A stretch of 6,371 nt of DNA from Actinomycetota bacterium. GTDB lineage: Bacteria; Actinomycetota; Actinomycetes; Nanopelagicales; Nanopelagicaceae. The notes beneath the pieces were generated by a model, which searched no databases, was not told where the DNA came from, and saw nothing but the letters and a program-made list of their open reading frames with translations. Shown in pieces: positions 1 to 6,371 of this stretch. Location: contig CANLTP010000054.1 in NCBI GenBank assembly GCA_947494085.1, positions 1-6,371 on the forward strand, given 5' to 3'. Each line of letters opens with the position of its first letter. Position 1 is the stretch's first letter. A program made the translations under genes and the position numbers.

Positions 1-16
1 AGCGCCCATTAATTAT

Positions 17-23
17 GAAGGAG
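17..23 (+). promoter_or_regulatory. Shine-Dalgarno of groES
   Basis: GAAGGAG lies 5 nt before the ATG at 29 and is a strong ribosome binding site that fixes the groES start. Only 28 bp upstream of the gene are in the window, so the operon promoter and any CIRCE or HspR operator cannot be judged. Confidence 0.85.
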
Positions 24-28
24 CAATC

Positions 29-325
29 ATGGCCGTAACCATCAAGCCACTAGAAGATCGCCTAGTTGTAAAGGCAAATGAAGCCGAACAAACAACAGCG
101 TCAGGTTTAGTAATTCCAGATACTGCAAAAGAGAAGCCACAAGAGGGCACTGTAATTGCAGTTGGTCCAGGTCGTTTTGATGATGGCGTTCGCACACCAA
201 TGGATGTAAAAGTTGGTGATGTAGTTCTTTATAGCAAGTATGGCGGAACTGAAGTTAAGTACAACAACGAGGAATACCTTGTTCTTTCAGCTCGCGATGT
301 ATTAGCTATTATCGAAAAGAAGTAA
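29..325 (+). CDS. groES: Co-chaperonin GroES (Cpn10)
   Basis: This is the 10-kDa co-chaperonin that forms the heptameric lid on GroEL in the cytoplasm. The 98-aa length is typical of the family. The N-terminus begins with the usual IKPLEDR strand. The mobile loop around residues 20-32, including SGLVIPD, carries the hydrophobic residues that contact GroEL. It is followed by the conserved [13 protein letters not shown] segment, and [15 protein letters not shown] in the second half is also diagnostic. The start is fixed by a strong Shine-Dalgarno sequence. The gene ends in tandem TAA codons and is followed 6 nt later by groEL, so the two are almost certainly co-transcribed. Nothing in it is unusual. 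Confidence 0.98.
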   Translation: MAVTIKPLEDRLVVKANEAEQTTASGLVIPDTAKEKPQEGTVIAVGPGRFDDGVRTPMDVKVGDVVLYSKYGGTEVKYNNEEYLVLSARDVLAIIEKK

Positions 326-328
326 TAA

Positions 329-1966
<1,638 letters not shown>

Positions 1967-1995
1967 TTGAGTCACTAATTAACGCTTGAAGATTT

Positions 1996-2030
1996 AGGCC
2001 CCATAACTTTCATTAGTGTGGGGCCTTATT
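1996..2030 (+). terminator. Rho-independent-like terminator after groEL
   Basis: AGGCCCCA (1996-2003) pairs perfectly with TGGGGCCT (2019-2026). Two further inner pairs are possible, a G-U and an A-T, leaving a loop of about 11 nt. The T-rich run TTATTTATTGGTTT follows. It lies 30 bp past the groEL stop and ends the chaperonin operon. The T-tract is interrupted, so efficiency is uncertain. Confidence 0.8.
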
Positions 2031-2036
2031 TATTGG

Positions 2037-2042
2037 TTTAAT
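2037..2042 (+). promoter_or_regulatory. Candidate -10 element, possibly leaderless ROK gene
   Basis: TTTAAT matches TATAAT at five of six positions and sits exactly 6 nt before the ATG at 2049. No Shine-Dalgarno sequence precedes that ATG, and no good -35 is visible 16-18 bp upstream. Transcription starting at or next to the ATG would give a leaderless mRNA. This is inference from spacing, in AT-rich DNA where chance hexamers are common. Confidence 0.35.
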
Positions 2043-2048
2043 TAGCAC

Positions 2049-2813
2049 ATGGCAAATTCCCCAATTATGACGCTGAGCATTGATTGCGGCGGTCTAAGTA
2101 TCAAGGCCTCGGTTCTTGATGAAGATGGAACGATGCATGCACCTGCAATCGCAGTGCCGACTCCATATCCACTTACTCCGATGGATTTAATTAACGTCTT
2201 CAAAGATATTGCTTCAAAATTGCCAAAGGCAGATCGCATAACTGTTGGCTTCCCGGGAATGGTTCGCCACGGAGTAGTAGTAAACACCCCGCATTATGTA
2301 AATGTAAAAGGTCCGCGCACCAAAGTTGATCCAGAGCTGTTCTATGCCTGGAAAGGATTAGATTTCAGAAGTCAGGTCGAAGAAACTTTTAAGCTTCCAA
2401 CTTTGATGTTAAATGATGCTGAAGTTCATGGTGCTGGCGTTGTTGCTGGTTCTGGTTTTGAAGTTGTCTTAACACTTGGAACTGGCCTGGGTTGCGCAGT
2501 ATTTGATGGCGGAAAACTTGCTCCCCATATTGAACTTTCACATGCACCGATTCGTCGATCAACTATTTATGACGAATGGATTGGCGAACACGAACGCCGC
2601 CGCCTTGGTGATTCGTTCTGGTCCCGTCGAATTCGCGCAATGGTTACAGATCTGCGCCCGGTCTTCCACTGGGATCGACTTTATTTAGGTGGTGGAAATG
2701 CCCGCCGAATCACACCTTACGTTTTAGAACTAATTGGCGATGACGTTGTAATTGTCCCAAATGCTGCTGGGATTGTTGGCGGCGTTCGGGCCTGGAATCT
2801 GACCCGGGTTTAA
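2049..2813 (+). CDS. ROK-family sugar kinase-like protein (PpgK-like)
   Basis: The protein has the ASKHA/ROK fold of cytoplasmic sugar kinases. At 254 aa it is close to actinobacterial polyphosphate glucokinases (about 265 aa). A phosphate-1 loop DCGGLSIK is at 12-19, a catalytic Asp123 in LND at 121-123, a phosphate-2 motif GTGLG at 144-148, a sugar-binding-type E-x-x-H pair at Glu162/His165, and GGG at 214-216. The ROK zinc motif (CxCGxxGC) is absent, as in PpgK. The first loop has Leu-Ser where Thr or Ser-Gly is usual, and the segment after His165 is Arg-rich rather than the Gly-containing one of PpgK, so the phosphate donor and substrate are uncertain. An in-frame ATG at 2067 (residue 7) would start just before the first strand and is an alternative start; neither has a Shine-Dalgarno. 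It is probably a monocistronic gene. Confidence 0.8.
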   Translation: MANSPIMTLSIDCGGLSIKASVLDEDGTMHAPAIAVPTPYPLTPMDLINVFKDIASKLPKADRITVGFPGMVRHGVVVNTPHYVNVKGPRTKVDPELFYAWKGLDFRSQVEETFKLPTLMLNDAEVHGAGVVAGSGFEVVLTLGTGLGCAVFDGGKLAPHIELSHAPIRRSTIYDEWIGEHERRRLGDSFWSRRIRAMVTDLRPVFHWDRLYLGGGNARRITPYVLELIGDDVVIVPNAAGIVGGVRAWNLTRV

Positions 2814-2817
2814 ACAA

Positions 2818-2840
2818 TTTCAATTTGGATTAAATTGGAA
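2818..2840 (+). terminator. AT-rich hairpin after the ROK gene
   Basis: Bases 2818-2826 can pair with 2832-2840 to give a 9-bp, mostly A-T stem (one G-U) around the loop GGATT. It lies 5 nt past the ROK stop codon. No T-tract follows, so it is at best a weak terminator or an mRNA 3'-end structure. Confidence 0.3.
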
Positions 2841-2863
2841 GTGCGGAAATAAGTTTGCTCAGG

Positions 2864-2869
2864 TAATCT
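2864..2869 (+). promoter_or_regulatory. Candidate -10 element of the b5-domain gene
   Basis: TAATCT fits the actinobacterial TANNNT -10 pattern and ends 6 nt before the GTG at 2876. No Shine-Dalgarno lies in the intervening TTTTGG. No -35 is visible at standard spacing; TTGGAA at 2835-2840 is 23 bp away. This is compatible with a leaderless transcript and is inference only. Confidence 0.4.
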
Positions 2870-2875
2870 TTTTGG

Positions 2876-3715
2876 GTGCGCAAATTATTAGCAGGTGTTC
2901 TGGCCAGTGCGATTCTCGGCAGTGGGGTTGCCCACGCTCATCAACCAGTTGTTTTATTAGATTCAGATACAACAGCTGCAAGAGGACCTTTGCTTGTTGA
3001 TGGAACTCTTTCATTCGCCGTGCGAGCAGCATTCACTAAAGCCGGACAGAAGAAGGCATTTCGCGCCCAATTTAAGCAGGGTGATGAACTAACTGTTCAA
3101 TACTTGATAGTTGATAAGAAGCCAGAGAACGCTCTGCGCAATACTTCATTGCCAACACTTGTCATTACCGATCCCGCTGGTTCTAAAGTCACTATGAAGT
3201 TTAACGAGCGAACAAAATATTTCGAGCCATATGGCCGCGTGAATTACTTATACCTTGGACGTTATAGCGCTGAAGCTAAAAGTGGAATCTATAGTTTTTT
3301 AATTACATCAAAGAGTAAAGCAGCAATTACGATTGGCGTAGGAGAGAAAGAAGGCGTTGTCGGCGAGATAGTTCGGGGAAATTATGAAGCACCAAAACCA
3401 GTTGCAAGTTCAACACCAATACCGACTCCAACTCCAGCTGCAACTGCAACACCAACTCCAAAAGCCACAGCCGAACCAACTGGATACACAATGGAGAAAG
3501 TAAAGGCTAATAATACTGCCTCTAGTTGCTGGTCTGTAATACGTGGAAAAGTTTATGACTTAACAAATTGGATTAATTCGCATCCAGGAGGTTCGGGTGC
3601 AATTCGTGGATTATGCGGCACTGACGGCAGCGCAGAATTTTCTGCTAAACATCAAGGGCAGAGCAATCCTGAGTCGCGATTAACTAGTTATTTATTGGGA
3701 CCACTTGCTCAATAA
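2876..3715 (+). CDS. Secreted cytochrome b5-like haem-domain protein
   Basis: This is a three-part exported protein of 279 aa. Residues 1-21 form a Sec signal peptide: Arg-Lys, a hydrophobic core, then AHA with predicted cleavage before His22. Residues 22 to about 175 look like a beta-rich domain that I do not recognise. Residues 178-202 are a Thr/Pro/Ala-rich linker, and residues 203-279 are a cytochrome b5-like domain. The b5 domain has HPGG at 236-239 (His236, predicted axial haem ligand), VYDLTNWI before it, and His259 in the SAKHQGQ segment as the likely second ligand. Cys218 and Cys247 flank the HPGG core and could form a disulfide outside the membrane. No lipobox, LPxTG or C-terminal membrane segment is seen, so it is probably secreted or loosely wall-associated. 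An electron-transfer or haem-binding role is inference. The GTG start lets the signal peptide begin directly at the start codon. Confidence 0.85.
   Translation: MRKLLAGVLASAILGSGVAHAHQPVVLLDSDTTAARGPLLVDGTLSFAVRAAFTKAGQKKAFRAQFKQGDELTVQYLIVDKKPENALRNTSLPTLVITDPAGSKVTMKFNERTKYFEPYGRVNYLYLGRYSAEAKSGIYSFLITSKSKAAITIGVGEKEGVVGEIVRGNYEAPKPVASSTPIPTPTPAATATPTPKATAEPTGYTMEKVKANNTASSCWSVIRGKVYDLTNWINSHPGGSGAIRGLCGTDGSAEFSAKHQGQSNPESRLTSYLLGPLAQ
3407..3481 (+). repeat. Low-complexity Thr/Pro linker repeat
   Basis: The stretch consists of degenerate ACNCCA / ACTCCA / GCAACT units encoding a PTPTP / ATATPTP linker (residues 178-202) between the N-terminal domain and the b5 domain. Such linkers are common in secreted actinobacterial proteins. 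The repetitive DNA could vary in length between strains by slippage. Confidence 0.7.
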
Positions 3716-3744
3716 AACTGAGTTTTAGAAAGAAAAAAGTTTTA
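3713..3744. terminator. Possible weak bidirectional terminator between convergent genes
   Basis: The two convergent genes are only 26 bp apart. TAAAACT-G-AGTTTTA (3713-3727) is a perfect inverted repeat that overlaps the b5-gene stop. A second AGTTTT at 3738-3743 could pair with the same left arm. Read on the minus strand, a T-rich run (CTTTTTTCTTTC) follows whiB. The stems are short and A-T only, so termination strength is doubtful. Confidence 0.35.
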
Positions 3745-4050
3745 AGAAGCTGAAGAGAACGAGCGCTCAGCAACGCTCTGATCACGGTTCAAGATTGCTA
3801 ACCGGTCATCTTCAGTTAAGCCGCCCCAGATACCATATGGTTCAGCCAATGTAAGTGCTTGTTTTCTACAAGCTTGAAGAACTGGGCATGAAGCACAAAT
3901 TGCTTTCGCGGCATTCTCACGATTCTTGCGACGAGGTCCACGTTCACCATCGGTGTAGAAGAACATTTCAGTTGGAAGTTCGCGGCAGGCAGCAGACTCT
4001 TGCCATTCCCAATCAGAAGCGATTGGTCTTGGTTGCAATTGACTTGTCAT
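3742..4050 (-). CDS. whiB3: WhiB-family Fe-S regulator, WhiB3/WhiD type
   Basis: This is a small cytoplasmic regulator of 102 aa that binds a 4Fe-4S cluster and typically acts with the primary sigma factor. The four cluster cysteines are Cys22, Cys52, Cys55 and Cys61 (CxxC then Cx5C). The GIWGG turn at 73-77 and a basic/polar C-terminal region follow. The FFYTDGERG segment before the cysteine pair and AEPYGIWGGLTEDDR match WhiB3 (M. tuberculosis) and WhiD (Streptomyces) better than WhiB1 or WhiB2. Position agrees: whiB3 sits between groEL1 and guaB2 in mycobacteria. Known roles of relatives include redox/NO sensing, and sporulation in Streptomyces; the role here is unknown. It is transcribed divergently from the MerR-B12 gene and converges on the b5-domain gene. 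A GGAG Shine-Dalgarno fixes the start. Confidence 0.93.
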   Translation of the reverse strand: MTSQLQPRPIASDWEWQESAACRELPTEMFFYTDGERGPRRKNRENAAKAICASCPVLQACRKQALTLAEPYGIWGGLTEDDRLAILNRDQSVAERSFSSAS

Positions 4051-4055
4051 TACAG

Positions 4056-4059
4056 CTCC
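4056..4059 (-). promoter_or_regulatory. Shine-Dalgarno of whiB
   Basis: On the minus strand GGAG lies 5 nt before the whiB ATG, so this gene has a conventional leadered mRNA and the chosen start is supported. Confidence 0.75.
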
Positions 4060-4085
4060 AATTCCCCTATTTCCTACTTTCAGGA

Positions 4086-4114
4086 ATACTACAACCGCGC
4101 CATAGGTTGTTCAA
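4086..4114 (-). promoter_or_regulatory. Candidate whiB promoter
   Basis: On the minus strand TTGAAC (4109-4114) and TAGTAT (4086-4091) are separated by exactly 17 bp. The -10 fits TANNNT and the -35 begins TTGA. The predicted transcription start near 4079 gives a 5' leader of about 29 nt that contains the GGAG ribosome binding site. It is the best-formed promoter in the window. Confidence 0.6.
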
Positions 4115-4118
4115 GTAT
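4086..4118. promoter_or_regulatory. Inverted repeat in the whiB promoter, possible operator
   Basis: ACAACC (4091-4096) and GGTTGT (4105-4110) are perfect inverted repeats 8 bp apart and fill the spacer between the whiB -35 and -10. Symmetry extends outward as ATACT (4086-4090) and AGTAT (4114-4118), with three extra bases on the right. Regulators of the MerR family often bind dyads between -35 and -10. A 6-bp repeat alone is expected by chance in a region this size, so the case rests on the placement and the outer arms. Confidence 0.4.
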
Positions 4119-4174
4119 CGGCGGGCATTTGTTGCCAAATTCCTGCGTTTCAAGTGGCGCGCCTCACGTCTTAT

Positions 4175-4180
4175 AGGGAG
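4175..4180 (+). promoter_or_regulatory. Shine-Dalgarno of the MerR-B12 gene
   Basis: AGGGAG lies 9 nt before the ATG at 4190 and supports that start. I could not identify a convincing plus-strand promoter in the 139-bp gap. A TATAGG at 4172-4177 overlaps the ribosome binding site and is too close to serve a leadered transcript. Confidence 0.75.
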
Positions 4181-4189
4181 AATTAACCC

Positions 4190-5110
4190 ATGAGCCGCTC
4201 TGTAAGCACTGTTGATGCAGAAGGCTCCTTAACCGTTGCGGCTGTAGCTAGAAGGCTGGGAGTCGCCCCAGCAACGCTTAGAACCTGGGATCGCAGGTAT
4301 GGAATAGGTCCTAGTGAACATGACTCGGGAACCCATCGAAGATATTCGGCAAGTGATGTAACAAGACTTTCTGCAATGGTTCGATTGATAGTTGCGGGTG
4401 TTGCCCCAAAAGATGCCGCAACTAAAGCACTGGAATTAAATTTAATGGGCAGCCAGAATAAAGTTGAAAGATTTATTCAAAAATCTGAAGACCAGAGTGA
4501 TTTAGTTTCACTTTTGTTTAAATCCACATTGAAATTTGATCAAGGAAAAATTGAAAAGATAATCAGGAAATCCATCAGTGAAATCGGAGTAGAACAAACT
4601 TGGGTTGAAGTTATTTCTCCGCTTTTAGTTTTAGTTGGTGACGAATGGGTTCGGACCGGAACTGGAATTGAAATTGAACATTTCTTGAGCGAGGTATTGC
4701 GAAAGATATTAAGTGAGAATTTAGGAACAATCTCACGTCCCAAAAATAGCCGCCCGGTTCTTCTTGCATGTGTTGAAAATGAGATGCACTCGTTAGCTCT
4801 TTTGGTGTTGGCAGCGGTCCTTGCAGAGGCCAGAATTGAATGCATCTTTCTTGGCGCCAGAACCCCACAAAGCGCGCTCAATCAAGTAATCATTAAATCT
4901 GCGCCACCAGCAATCTTTCTCTGGGCCCAACTCAGTGAAAACGCAGATCATAAATATGTTAAATCAATACCCGCTCTTCGCCCGGCGCCACGAGTTTTGC
5001 TTGGTGGGCCTGGATGGAAGAGTGCGAAAGTGACTGCTTCCAACAAGTTGATAATCACTCAAGGATTGCGTGATGCCCGAGAGCAAATTATTGAGGCTTT
5101 AGCCGTTTAA
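4190..5110 (+). CDS. MerR-type regulator with cobalamin-binding domain (CarH/LitR-like)
   Basis: This is a predicted DNA-binding regulator of 306 aa with the architecture of B12-dependent photoreceptors CarH, CarA and LitR. Residues 13-80 are a MerR winged helix (TLRTWDRRYGI at 29-39, then HRRYSASDV). Residues about 100-180 look like the helical cobalamin-cap domain, and 188-306 a Rossmann-type B12 domain. The cap has W-x9-EH: Trp153, Glu163, His164. The B12 domain has E-x-H at 198-200, where His200 would be the lower cobalt ligand, LGARTP at 221-226 and GG at 272-273. Two departures are seen: Ala203 replaces the usual Gly of ExHxxG, and Val154 follows Trp153 where Thermus CarH, as I recall, has the His that binds cobalt after illumination. 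Light sensing is therefore plausible but not established. It is divergent from whiB and lies 53 bp before guaB. Confidence 0.88.
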   Translation: MSRSVSTVDAEGSLTVAAVARRLGVAPATLRTWDRRYGIGPSEHDSGTHRRYSASDVTRLSAMVRLIVAGVAPKDAATKALELNLMGSQNKVERFIQKSEDQSDLVSLLFKSTLKFDQGKIEKIIRKSISEIGVEQTWVEVISPLLVLVGDEWVRTGTGIEIEHFLSEVLRKILSENLGTISRPKNSRPVLLACVENEMHSLALLVLAAVLAEARIECIFLGARTPQSALNQVIIKSAPPAIFLWAQLSENADHKYVKSIPALRPAPRVLLGGPGWKSAKVTASNKLIITQGLRDAREQIIEALAV

Positions 5111-5111
5111 C

Positions 5112-5130
5112 TTCCGCATGAAATGCGGGA
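5112..5130 (+). terminator. Short GC hairpin between the MerR gene and guaB
   Basis: CCGCAT (5114-5119) pairs with ATGCGG (5123-5128) around the loop GAA. A G-U and a T-A pair extend the stem to 8 bp. It starts 2 nt after the MerR stop codon. No T-run follows, so it may be a weak terminator or a 3'-end stabiliser separating the gene from guaB. Confidence 0.4.
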
Positions 5131-5151
5131 AATCTAGCTATCTTGATTGAC

Positions 5152-6285
<1,134 letters not shown>

Positions 6286-6287
6286 CC

Positions 6288-6371
6288 ATGAACGAAATCG
6301 AAATCGGACCAGGCAAGCGGGCCCGCGTAGGTTATTCATTTGATGACATTGCAATAGTTCCAAGCCGCCGA
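6288..6371 (+). CDS. guaB3: GuaB3-family IMPDH-related protein, 5' part
   Basis: Only the first 28 codons are present; the gene runs off the right edge. The N-terminus MNEIEIGPGKRAR followed by YSFDDIAIVPSRR is characteristic of the actinobacterial GuaB3 family, an IMPDH/GMP-reductase relative of about 370-380 aa that normally has no CBS domains. The ATG follows the guaB stop (TAG 6283-6285) by 2 nt, so the two are co-transcribed, as guaB2-guaB3 are in M. tuberculosis. The catalytic role of actinobacterial GuaB3 is, to my knowledge, not settled. The catalytic Cys loop lies outside the window and cannot be checked. Confidence 0.85.
   Translation, partial: MNEIEIGPGKRARVGYSFDDIAIVPSRR

Noticed and set aside
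2042..2048. TTAGCAC before the ROK gene resembles the left arm of a CIRCE element.
   Set aside because: No GAGTGCTAA right arm follows at the expected spacing, and the gene is not a heat-shock gene.
4081..4145. Inverted repeat CAGGAAT (4081-4087) / ATTCCTG (4139-4145) and direct repeat TTCAAGT (4110-4116, 4149-4155).
   Set aside because: Seven-base matches of this kind are expected by chance in a 139-bp gap, and neither aligns with a promoter element in a meaningful way.
4156..4163. GGCGCGCC palindrome upstream of the MerR gene.
   Set aside because: A single short GC palindrome with no extended symmetry or repeated copies in the window.
3855..4193. Plus-strand open frame of 112 codons running antisense through whiB and the divergent promoter.
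   Set aside because: It overlaps a clear WhiB gene on the other strand, has no recognisable domain or Shine-Dalgarno, and its composition is that of an antisense shadow.
4540..4881. Minus-strand frames inside the MerR-B12 gene.
   Set aside because: The plus-strand frame carries the conserved W-x9-EH and ExH motifs; the minus frames show no domain.

Overview
The window looks like chromosomal DNA from a low-GC, streamlined actinobacterium. Sampled lines are roughly 42-45% G+C by eye; no exact count was made. The actinobacterial assignment rests on a WhiB-family Fe-S regulator, a GroEL1-type chaperonin with a His-rich tail in one operon with groES, and a guaB-guaB3 tandem. Low GC and short intergenic gaps would fit freshwater acI/Nanopelagicales-type lineages, but that placement is an inference. 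No rRNA, tRNA, CRISPR array, insertion sequence or phage gene was seen.

Layout, left to right. groES (29-325) and groEL1 (332-1966) form a chaperonin operon closed by a GC-rich hairpin terminator (1996-2030). Next is a ROK-family sugar-kinase-like gene (2049-2813), resembling polyphosphate glucokinases. A secreted protein with a Thr/Pro-rich linker and a C-terminal cytochrome b5-like haem domain follows (2876-3715). It converges on a minus-strand whiB gene of the WhiB3/WhiD type (3742-4050). A 139-bp divergent promoter region separates whiB from a MerR-type regulator with a cobalamin-binding domain (4190-5110). The window ends with guaB (5164-6285), an IMP dehydrogenase with no CBS (Bateman) module, followed 2 nt later by the first 28 codons of guaB3 (6288 onward, cut by the window edge).

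The order groES-groEL1 ... whiB3 ... guaB2-guaB3 matches, as I recall it, the Mycobacterium tuberculosis locus Rv3418c-Rv3410c, where sigD also lies in the interval. Here a B12-type MerR regulator lies between whiB and guaB, and no sigma factor is present. The region therefore reads as a conserved actinobacterial core with lineage-specific inserts: the ROK gene, the b5-domain protein and the MerR-B12 regulator.

Functionally the window combines protein folding (GroES/GroEL1), guanine nucleotide synthesis (GuaB, with GuaB3 of uncertain role), a redox or NO-sensing regulator (WhiB) and a possibly light- or B12-responsive regulator (MerR). The two regulators share one promoter region. The most notable points are the CBS-less GuaB, the CarH/LitR-like regulator next to whiB with an inverted repeat in the whiB promoter, the secreted b5-domain protein, and a consistent 6-nt gap between a -10-like hexamer and the start codon at genes lacking a Shine-Dalgarno sequence.
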